Assembly (NCBI GenBank): GCA_964553715.1
Contig: CAZKKY010000014.1
Coordinates: 1 to 31,786, forward strand
Length of the DNA stretch: 31,786 nt
Source of the DNA: JAGOJE01 sp964553715
GTDB taxonomy: Bacteria > Pseudomonadota > Alphaproteobacteria > Rickettsiales > Rickettsiaceae
Reading direction: 5' to 3'
Part shown: positions 25,207 to 31,786 of the stretch, piece after piece
Position numbering within the stretch: position 1 is the first letter of the stretch
Layout of the letters: every line of letters begins with the position of its first letter
Notes under the pieces: generated by a model
Database searches by the model: none
What the model saw: the letters and a program-made list of their open reading frames with translations, nothing else
Told to the model about the DNA's origin: nothing
Position numbers and translations under genes: made by a program

Positions 25207-26667
25207 ATGAGTAAGAAAAAACCACAAACTCTTGAGAATAAAGCATTGCAAAGAGAAGTACCTGCAAATATAGAGGCAGAGCAAATGCTTCTTGGATCTA
25301 TAATGATCAATAACGACATCTTAAACAGAGTAAACGAATTTCTTCTTCCAGAGCATTTTTACCAGCCTATTCATCAAAAGATATACTCAGCAATACATGC
25401 AATTATTGAAAAAGGGATGAGTGCATCTCCTGTTTCTTTGAAAAGTATGCTTGCAAATGATGAGCAGTTCCAGCAATTAGATGGGCCTTCTTATTTAAGC
25501 TCTCTTGCCGCTATTGCTATTACTGTAATCAATTCTTATGATTATGGTTTAATTATTTATGATCTTGCTTTAAAACGTAACTTAATAGCGATAGGCGAAG
25601 AAATAGTAAATACAGCATATGATTCTAACCTTGACCATAGCGCTATGGATCAAATAGAAGAAGCTGAGGAATATTTATTTAAACTTTCAGCTGAAGGTGT
25701 TTCTGATCGTGGATTTATGGACATTAAAGACTCTATAAATATGTCTTTAAGCCAGATTAGCAATGCTATGAAAAATGACGACCATGTAACAGGAATTCCA
25801 ACTTGTTATAATGATTTAGATAAAAAGCTTGCAGGGTTTCATAATTCAGACTTATTAATATTAGCTGGCCGTCCTTCTATGGGCAAAACTGCTTTTGCAA
25901 TAAATCTTGCTATTAATGCGGCCAGAATTTTGCAAGAAAAGCATAACAAAACAGGCGGAGTGCCACCTTCAGTAGGATTTTTCTCGCTTGAGATGTCTTC
26001 AGAGCAACTAACTACGCGTATCTTGTCTATGCAAACTAGTATAGACTCTTCTTCACTAAAATCTGGTAGGGTTAATGAAGAAAATTATAACAAACTTAGA
26101 AAAGAGGCCATAACCCTCTCAGGCTTGCCATTTTTTATAGATGACACCCCTGCTCTATCTATTTCTGCTATTAGAACAAGGGCTAGAAGATTAAAACGAA
26201 AACATAATCTTGGTATTTTATTTATAGATTATTTACAGTTAATACGTTCTAGTGGGTTAAGGTCTAATAACGATAGTAGAGTTCTTGAAATTTCAGAAAT
26301 TACGCAAGGTCTTAAAGCGCTTGCTAAAGAGTTAGGAATTCCTATAATCGCCTTATCGCAGTTATCAAGAGCGGTAGAGCAAAGAGAAGATAAAAGGCCT
26401 ATGCTTTCTGACCTTAGGGAGTCTGGTGCTATAGAACAAGACGCAGATATTGTTATGTTTATCTATAGAGAGGAATATTATCTTACAAGGAAAGAACCAG
26501 CAGCAGGAACGCCTGAGTATAGTGCATGGCTAGATAAGTTAAATCAAGTTCATAATATTGCAGAAATAATAATTGCAAAGCATCGTAATGGTCCTATTGG
26601 TATAATTCAGCTATTTTATGATGCTAGCTACTCTAGGTTTGGTAATCTTGAGCAAAAATATTCATAA
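25207..26667 (+). CDS. dnaB: Replicative DNA helicase DnaB
   Basis: The hexameric 5'-3' helicase of the replication fork. The N-terminal primase-interacting domain (about 15-120) begins REVPANIEAEQMLLGSIM. The RecA-like ATPase domain has Walker A GRPSMGKTA (221-229, Lys227), the FFSLEMSSEQL block (258-268), Walker B GILFIDYLQLI (336-346, Asp341), the ALSQLSR motif and the LRESGAIEQDAD sensor/finger block. Length 486 aa is normal, with no intein. It has a short spacing to trxB and a 12-base gap to nagZ; no replication origin or other replication genes are adjacent. Confidence 0.97.
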   Translation: MSKKKPQTLENKALQREVPANIEAEQMLLGSIMINNDILNRVNEFLLPEHFYQPIHQKIYSAIHAIIEKGMSASPVSLKSMLANDEQFQQLDGPSYLSSLAAIAITVINSYDYGLIIYDLALKRNLIAIGEEIVNTAYDSNLDHSAMDQIEEAEEYLFKLSAEGVSDRGFMDIKDSINMSLSQISNAMKNDDHVTGIPTCYNDLDKKLAGFHNSDLLILAGRPSMGKTAFAINLAINAARILQEKHNKTGGVPPSVGFFSLEMSSEQLTTRILSMQTSIDSSSLKSGRVNEENYNKLRKEAITLSGLPFFIDDTPALSISAIRTRARRLKRKHNLGILFIDYLQLIRSSGLRSNNDSRVLEISEITQGLKALAKELGIPIIALSQLSRAVEQREDKRPMLSDLRESGAIEQDADIVMFIYREEYYLTRKEPAAGTPEYSAWLDKLNQVHNIAEIIIAKHRNGPIGIIQLFYDASYSRFGNLEQKYS

Positions 26668-26679
26668 AGGACACATAAT

Positions 26680-27618
26680 ATGAAACCATTAATTTTTGGA
26701 TTAGAGGGAATCAGCCTTTCAGATAAGGAAAAAGAGTTTTTTAAAACTCATCAACCTTATGGATTTATACTATTCAAAAGAAATTGCGAAACTAGAGAGC
26801 AAATTTTAAGTCTTACTAGTCAGTTGAGGGATTTATTTCCAAACAGAGAAGAAGTGAAAATTTTTATAGATCAAGAAGGAGGAAGAGTCGCTCGTATAAA
26901 ACCTCCTATTGCTTCTACAGAATATCCTACTGCAAGTAGCTTTGGTAAGATAGAAAATCTAGAAGAAGCAAAGCATGCTGTATTTAATAATTATGCCAGC
27001 CTAATGAGAGAACTTGTAGATCTTGGAATTAACGCAACATGCGCTCCTGTTGTTGATTTATTCTTTGAAGACGCAAGTGATGTGATTGGAGATAGAAGTT
27101 TTGGGTCTGACCCTGCAAGGGTGGCAGAGCTTGCAATCTCATCTCTTGAGGGTATAGAATCTGCGGGTGGAGATGGAGTCATTAAACATATACCTGGACA
27201 TGGACGGGCAATGTGTGACAGTCACCTTGATCTTCCTGTAGTTACAAATAGCCTTGATGAATTAGAAGCAACTGATTTTAAAGCCTTCCGTATGATGGCT
27301 GATACCGCAACTTATGCAATGACTGCTCATATTATATATCAAGCTTTAGATAAAGAAAATCCAGCGACTTTATCTAAAATAGTTATAGATTATATAAGGC
27401 ATGAAATAGGATTTTTAGGCTCTATTATGACAGACGACCTATCAATGAAAGCTCTTAAGATGACTCTATCTGAATCTACAAAGCTAGCTTTAAATGCAGG
27501 TTGTAATTTAATATTGCATTGTAATGGAAATATGGAAGAAATGAAAGAAATAGCAAATTCCTGTGATGAATATTATGCTAGCAAAATATTAGGTAGAGAT
27601 AATGCAGAAATCGTTTAG
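26680..27618 (+). CDS. nagZ: Beta-N-acetylhexosaminidase NagZ (GH3)
   Basis: A cytoplasmic glycosidase of family GH3 that removes N-acetylglucosamine from GlcNAc-1,6-anhydroMurNAc peptides during peptidoglycan recycling. It shows FIDQEGGRVARIKPP (62-76), the phosphate-loop-like KHIPGHGRAMCDSHLDLP (169-186) with the general acid/base Asp180-x-His182 pair, and MTDDLSM (250-256) with the nucleophile Asp. The 312-aa length is short, as in proteobacterial NagZ, with one TIM barrel only. AAGGA (about 26666-26670) precedes the ATG. It overlaps gpsA by 17 bases. Its substrate is what the SLT transglycosylase at 3684 would generate, so the genome seems to keep at least part of wall turnover. Confidence 0.95.
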   Translation: MKPLIFGLEGISLSDKEKEFFKTHQPYGFILFKRNCETREQILSLTSQLRDLFPNREEVKIFIDQEGGRVARIKPPIASTEYPTASSFGKIENLEEAKHAVFNNYASLMRELVDLGINATCAPVVDLFFEDASDVIGDRSFGSDPARVAELAISSLEGIESAGGDGVIKHIPGHGRAMCDSHLDLPVVTNSLDELEATDFKAFRMMADTATYAMTAHIIYQALDKENPATLSKIVIDYIRHEIGFLGSIMTDDLSMKALKMTLSESTKLALNAGCNLILHCNGNMEEMKEIANSCDEYYASKILGRDNAEIV

Positions 27619-28552
27619 TTCTATATCTGTTTATGGCGCTGGAAGCTGGGGAACAGCTCTTGCTTGTCAAATAGCAAGAAATTACCATAATGTAGGTTTA
27701 TTTGGACGTAATATTAATATCACAGAAGAAATATCATCGCGCAATAGGAATTCTAAATATTTAGGTGAAGATATAATACTACCTTCAAATATTTCTCCAT
27801 GTAGCAATATAGAGCATATAATAAAAAGCGATGTAATAATAATTGCTGTACCCTCTTATGCTTTTATCGATACAATTAACATCCTTAAACAAAATGGATT
27901 ACAAAAAGATACTGTAATTCTTATAGCAACGAAAGGGGTAGATTCTTCCCCTACTGCTTTGTTTTCTCAGAAAATTCAAGAAATTATACCAAATCAATTC
28001 GCTTTTATTTCTGGTCCCAATTTTGCAAAAGAAGTAGCTAATGATATGCTAACACCTGCAACTATTGCATCTACAGATTTGGCCTTAGCTAAAGAATTGA
28101 AAAAATCTATAGAATCAGAGAATTTTATCATTACTACTACAGACGATATAATCACTATTCAAATTGCTGGTGCTGTAAAAAACATTATAGCTATAAAAAG
28201 CGGTATCTACCAAGCTATTGGGCATGGAGAGAATGCAAAAGCTGGACTTGTTACAGATGGCATAAAAGAAGTGATGATATTATCTGAATATTTTGGTGGT
28301 AAAAGCGATAGTATAATGCTTCCAGCAGTTATGGGAGACCTTATGCTCACATGCTATTCTAGAACTTCTCGTAATACAAGATTTGGATATGAGTTTGCTT
28401 TAAGTAAAAATAAACAAGAATTTTTACAAAATTATCCTTACTTAGTAGAAGGAGCAGAGTCAGTGAAGCTTGTGATGGAATGGGTTAAAAAATATTCCCT
28501 TGATCTTCCGATTATATCATCTGTATATAATAAGCTATTAGAAACTGAGTAA
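27602..28552 (+). CDS. gpsA: NAD(P)-dependent glycerol-3-phosphate dehydrogenase
   Basis: Reduces dihydroxyacetone phosphate to sn-glycerol 3-phosphate for phospholipid synthesis. The nucleotide-binding motif is VYGAGSWGTALA (10-21). SGPNFAKEVA (137-146), the catalytic-lysine helix AGAVKNIIAIKSGI (189-202, Lys193) and GDLMLTCYSRTSRNTRFG (245-262) are all conserved. The 316-aa length is usual. The ATG lies inside the end of nagZ (17-base overlap), suggesting coupled translation, and the stop is immediately followed by the ATG of the glycosyltransferase. In intracellular bacteria that can import host glycerol 3-phosphate, retention of this gene suggests self-made backbone supply, which is inference. 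Confidence 0.96.
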   Translation: MQKSFSSISVYGAGSWGTALACQIARNYHNVGLFGRNINITEEISSRNRNSKYLGEDIILPSNISPCSNIEHIIKSDVIIIAVPSYAFIDTINILKQNGLQKDTVILIATKGVDSSPTALFSQKIQEIIPNQFAFISGPNFAKEVANDMLTPATIASTDLALAKELKKSIESENFIITTTDDIITIQIAGAVKNIIAIKSGIYQAIGHGENAKAGLVTDGIKEVMILSEYFGGKSDSIMLPAVMGDLMLTCYSRTSRNTRFGYEFALSKNKQEFLQNYPYLVEGAESVKLVMEWVKKYSLDLPIISSVYNKLLETE

Positions 28553-29572
28553 ATGACTACAATATTAAACATAATGCTTAGCAGATCACTAGGAGGTATA
28601 GAGCAATCATTCCTGGATTATAGCCTATGCTTAAAAGATCAAAACTACAATGTAATAAATATTGTAAGCCTAGGCGCTAGTGTTAATATAAATTCTTCCT
28701 ATAAACTATTAAATCTTGGGGTTTGGGATTATATATCTATACTTCAACTTAAATTAATTATATTAAAACATAGGCCAGATATTATTATAGCACATGGTAA
28801 TAGAGCTATAAATTTTGCAGATAAAGCTAGAATTGCTGGAGTAAAATTAGTTGGTATATCACATAATTACAATTTAAAACATATAAAAAAATGTGATTAT
28901 ATATTTGCTCTAACAAATCACTTGATGAATTACATATCTTTACAAGATTTTCCGCCTCATAAGATAAAACTAATTCCAAATATGATTCAATTAACTTCAG
29001 CAAAAGAATCAAAGAGTGATTTTCATCATCCTGTAATAATAGGAACTATGGGAAGATTTGTTAAGAAAAAGGGATTTGATAATTTTCTACATGCTTTATC
29101 TTTGTTAAAAGCTAAAGGAATGAGTTTTAAGGCAATAATAGGGGGAAGTGGAGAAGAGAAATCTTATTTAGAATCCTTATGCTTAGAGCTAGGCCTAAAC
29201 AAAGATGTAGAATTTATAGGATGGGTATATGACAAAAAAAGTTTTTTTGATAATATCGATATTTTTTGCCTTCCATCTTTGCATGAACCGTTTGGTATTA
29301 TCCTACTTGAGGCAATGAATTACAGAAAAGTTATCGTCTCTACTGCTTCTGAAGGTCCTAGCGAAATAATTACTAATATGGAAAATGGGATTCTATGCAG
29401 CATAGGAGATCCAGCAAAAATGGCTGAGGCATTTGAATATTTAATACAGAATCAATCGCTTTCTAAGCTCCTTGTTGAAAATGCGTACTTGAACCTAAAG
29501 CAAAACTATGATATGAAGGTCGCAGGTAAAATTTTACATAAATCTATAGAGCAAATCTTACATGGCTTTTAA
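28553..29572 (+). CDS. Glycosyltransferase, GT4-type (GT-B fold)
   Basis: A 339-aa retaining glycosyltransferase of the GT4 superfamily. The N-terminal acceptor domain has the glycine loop MLSRSLGGIEQSFLDY (8-23). The C-terminal donor domain begins IGTMGRFVKKKGFDNFLHAL (163-182) and holds GGSGEEKSYLESL and the EX7E motif EPFGIILLE (245-253, Glu245 and Glu253) followed by EGPSEII. No membrane segment is seen; such enzymes usually work at the cytoplasmic face of the inner membrane on lipid-linked acceptors. Donor and acceptor cannot be named. It starts directly after the gpsA stop codon and overlaps the M16 peptidase by 11 bases. It could act in lipopolysaccharide or another surface glycan. Confidence 0.9.
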   Translation: MTTILNIMLSRSLGGIEQSFLDYSLCLKDQNYNVINIVSLGASVNINSSYKLLNLGVWDYISILQLKLIILKHRPDIIIAHGNRAINFADKARIAGVKLVGISHNYNLKHIKKCDYIFALTNHLMNYISLQDFPPHKIKLIPNMIQLTSAKESKSDFHHPVIIGTMGRFVKKKGFDNFLHALSLLKAKGMSFKAIIGGSGEEKSYLESLCLELGLNKDVEFIGWVYDKKSFFDNIDIFCLPSLHEPFGIILLEAMNYRKVIVSTASEGPSEIITNMENGILCSIGDPAKMAEAFEYLIQNQSLSKLLVENAYLNLKQNYDMKVAGKILHKSIEQILHGF

Positions 29573-30821
29573 ATGCACTAAACTAAATAACGGATTTCAT
29601 ATTTTAACATATTCTATGCCTGGCGCTCAATCTGTAGCTTTAAATTTAATAGCACGCGTTGGCAGCAGATATGAATCTGAAAACCAGAGTGGTATTTCCC
29701 ATTTTTTAGAGCATATGGCATTTAAAGGAACAAAGACTCGTAGTGCTAAAAAAATAGCTGAGGAGTTTGACTCTATAGGCGGCCATTTTAATGCCTATAC
29801 ATCAAGGGAGCAAACTGTATATTATGCAAAAGTCTTGCCAGAAAACACTCATATAGCTTTAGATATTATTGCAGATATTATACAAAATTCTGTTTTTGAT
29901 CAGGAAGATATAACCAAAGAATATAGCGTTATATGTCAAGAGATAGCCCAAACTTTAGATAGTCCGGATGATTTAGCATATGAAAAATTAAGCCAAGTAG
30001 CCTTTGAAAATCAGGCCATAGGTAGGTCTATTTTAGGGACAGAAGAAACTATTGCGCGTTTTACAACAGAAGATTTCCATAGTTACATAAAAAAACACTA
30101 TCATGCCGATAATATGTTTCTTTCAGTAGCTGGGAAGGTAAATCATGAAGAAGTTGTATCTATGGCAAAACAGATGTTTGATTTTGAAAAATCAGATGGC
30201 GCTAACATAGAGAGCGCAACTTATACATCAGGGATTTCTCTAATTAGTAAACAATTGGAGCAAAGCAATATAATAATAGGTTTTAATAGCATAGCTTATA
30301 CTGAAATTGTTCCATTTTATCACGCTCAGATTTTATCATTAATTTTAGGTGGAGGAATTTCTTCTAGATTATTTCAAAATATCAGGGAAGATTTAGGACT
30401 TGCTTATTCTGTTGGCGCTTTTAATTCATCTTACTCGGATACTGGATTATTCAGTCTTTATGCAGGAACAAGCCATGAAAATTTAGTAAAAACTTCTGAA
30501 AGCCTAGTAGATGAGATTCTAAAAATTTGCGACAATGTAACAAAGGAAGAGCTTGACAGAGCAAAAGCACAAATTAGAGCAAGCATCATAATGGCAGAAG
30601 AAAAATCTTCTTACAAATCAGAAGAAATAGGCCGAACCTTCTCAATTTTTGGTAAATACGAAGGTAAAGAAGTTCTTATGAATTATATTAATAACACAAC
30701 AGAGAATGATATTATTGCTGTAGCAAGAAGGATTTTTTCAAGCGCGCCTTCCCTTTCAGTAGTGGGCCTTGATGCAAATTCTGTAGATTACGCAAAAATA
30801 AGAAATCGTATTGATTTATAA
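29562..30821 (+). CDS. M16 family zinc metallopeptidase (processing-peptidase-like)
   Basis: A peptidase of the pitrilysin family, close to the mitochondrial processing peptidase beta subunit and the single-chain rickettsial putative peptidase. The inverted zinc motif HFLEH (47-51: His47, Glu50, His51) is in SGISHFLEHMAFKGT, with the third ligand Glu127 (YSVICQEI, 121-128) at the expected distance of about 75 residues. GGHFNAYTSREQTVYYAKVL (73-92) is also conserved. The second half has the active-site Arg/Tyr loop region GGGISSRLFQNIREDLGLAYSVGAF. The 419-aa length is that of the short M16B forms. It overlaps the glycosyltransferase by 11 bases. No signal peptide is seen, so it is cytoplasmic unless exported by another route. 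Confidence 0.94.
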   Translation: MAFKCTKLNNGFHILTYSMPGAQSVALNLIARVGSRYESENQSGISHFLEHMAFKGTKTRSAKKIAEEFDSIGGHFNAYTSREQTVYYAKVLPENTHIALDIIADIIQNSVFDQEDITKEYSVICQEIAQTLDSPDDLAYEKLSQVAFENQAIGRSILGTEETIARFTTEDFHSYIKKHYHADNMFLSVAGKVNHEEVVSMAKQMFDFEKSDGANIESATYTSGISLISKQLEQSNIIIGFNSIAYTEIVPFYHAQILSLILGGGISSRLFQNIREDLGLAYSVGAFNSSYSDTGLFSLYAGTSHENLVKTSESLVDEILKICDNVTKEELDRAKAQIRASIIMAEEKSSYKSEEIGRTFSIFGKYEGKEVLMNYINNTTENDIIAVARRIFSSAPSLSVVGLDANSVDYAKIRNRIDL

Positions 30822-30853
30822 AATTTTAGAACCAATTGATATATGAGAACTAT

Positions 30854-31720
30854 ATGAAAGAAGATGCTAGTATTATTAGTACTGTTAGTATTCAAATTAA
30901 TAATGGTGTATTGTCAGGAAGAATACCAGGATACCCAAAAGATGAAAGCACATACCATCAAGGAGTCTTATTATCAGATTTCCAAACAGTTAATACCTTT
31001 TATATTCTTAAATATCATGAATGCATAATCGATCTTCAAGATAGAGAAAAGAACCAACTCATTATTAGGGGTGATAGAAATTTTGATAATCTAGAAAAAG
31101 ACACCTGTTTTAATAGAACTGTTTCTGGAATTGATCCAAATCATTCAGAAAATACCTTCCCTTCTTATGCTAAGTTATTCTTAATTACAAAATATGAGTC
31201 ATTTTTTTATACGCAACATTTCTATAAAATTAATACAGAATTCGCATATGAAAAAAATGGTAATATTAGACGCGTTGATGTATCTGTTGAATACGCAATA
31301 TCATGGCCGTGGTCTAAAAATGAACCTTCTAAGTTCGTAAAATATGAAATCTTAGAAGAATACCCTAATAGCCCAGAATATATTAGAGGAAAATACATTC
31401 ATACAAATCAAATCAACTATCAATGTAGCTTTTTAGATAAGCTTATTAAAAAAATAGTTACTCCAGGTTCTGACGGTAGTCGGTACACAGTTGATTATGA
31501 CAAACTACAAGATCTATTTGCTGAGTCTGTAATTTTTGATGATCATGGAATGCCAAGTTTTAAAAACAAGGTCCAGGAAGTAGAAAAAGATGAATCAAAG
31601 CAAGAAATAACTCATAATAATAATAATGATGTTGTAACATCTGTAGTTGATCCTTCTATTTATGAATCAACCCTAGCAGGTGATATAGAAGATTTCGTAA
31701 TAGCATGTACAATAGCTTAA
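30854..31720 (+). CDS. Hypothetical protein, 288 aa, unrecognised
   Basis: Not recognised. The frame can be opened from a TTG at 30836, but an ATG at 30854 with GAG six bases before it is the more likely start, giving MKEDASIISTVSIQ. The protein is soluble and acidic to neutral, with beta-rich stretches, aromatic clusters (YESFFYTQHFYKI, residues 115-127 or so; AISWPWSKNEP) and no signal peptide or membrane helix. The C-terminal 50 residues change to a Glu/Lys segment and an Asn run (NNNN) before ending FVIACTIA, which looks like a flexible tail. It follows the M16 gene by 32 bases on the same strand. It may be lineage-specific; a secreted effector is possible but no motif supports that. Confidence 0.7.
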   Translation: MKEDASIISTVSIQINNGVLSGRIPGYPKDESTYHQGVLLSDFQTVNTFYILKYHECIIDLQDREKNQLIIRGDRNFDNLEKDTCFNRTVSGIDPNHSENTFPSYAKLFLITKYESFFYTQHFYKINTEFAYEKNGNIRRVDVSVEYAISWPWSKNEPSKFVKYEILEEYPNSPEYIRGKYIHTNQINYQCSFLDKLIKKIVTPGSDGSRYTVDYDKLQDLFAESVIFDDHGMPSFKNKVQEVEKDESKQEITHNNNNDVVTSVVDPSIYESTLAGDIEDFVIACTIA

Positions 31721-31739
31721 TGCATATACAGAACAAAAT

Positions 31740-31763
31740 AAGTTGAACTCATATAACTTTTTT
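31740..31763 (+). terminator. Weak terminator-like hairpin at the right end
   Basis: AAGTT (31740-31744) pairs with AACTT (31755-31759), followed by T residues to 31763. Only five base pairs, but it is 20 bases after the stop of the last gene and ends the long + strand run. Confidence 0.3.
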
Positions 31764-31786
31764 GTCTAATTTATGGGCGCATTATA

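Noticed and set aside
31772..31786. GGGCGCATTAT at the right edge, similar to the 5' flank of tRNA-Arg at 3487
   Set aside because: Too short at the window edge to show a tRNA; the required arms are not visible.

Overview
The window reads as a piece of a reduced, AT-rich (roughly 30% GC by eye) alphaproteobacterial chromosome, most likely a Rickettsiales-type intracellular bacterium. The evidence is the strong A/T codon bias, the truB-rpsO-pnp order, a short ComEC without a metallo-beta-lactamase domain, an M16 processing-peptidase-like protein, scattered cytochrome c maturation and peptidoglycan genes, and a cluster of imperfect palindromic repeats with a TCATTGCGAGCGAAGC-like core. Family or genus cannot be fixed from the sequence alone. 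No phage, insertion sequence, CRISPR array or rRNA was seen.

Layout. Bases 1-300 hold the repeat cluster. Then come comEC (+), an M23 peptidase lipoprotein and tRNA-Arg(TCT) (both -), followed by an operon-like run of a lytic transglycosylase, truB, rpsO (with terminator) and pnp (followed by two hairpins). An SbtA-like permease converges on a small 82-aa gene across a long hairpin. UDP-glucose dehydrogenase (-) and an AsmA-like envelope protein (+) diverge. tRNA-Asp(GTC) and dut follow, converging on nhaA (-). From 16139 to the end almost everything is on the + strand, tightly packed and partly overlapping: CNNM/CorB-like protein, ccmF, aminopeptidase P, an unrecognised protein with amidoligase-like motifs, AEC transporter, alpha/beta hydrolase, trxB, dnaB, nagZ, gpsA, a glycosyltransferase, an M16 peptidase and an unrecognised 288-aa protein.

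How the genes work together. The recognisable content is housekeeping: translation and RNA turnover (truB, rpsO, pnp, two tRNAs), replication and nucleotide hygiene (dnaB, dut), redox (trxB), lipid precursor supply (gpsA), envelope and peptidoglycan upkeep (M23 lipoprotein, SLT, nagZ, AsmA-like, ugd, glycosyltransferase), cytochrome c assembly (ccmF), and ion or solute transport (NhaA, CNNM, SbtA-like, AEC).

The least explained parts are the 344-aa protein at 20998 (putative carboxylate-amine ligase fold), a 51-aa open frame hidden on the minus strand at 22042-22197, the 82-aa gene at 9384-9632, the 288-aa gene at the right end, and the repeat cluster at the left end.
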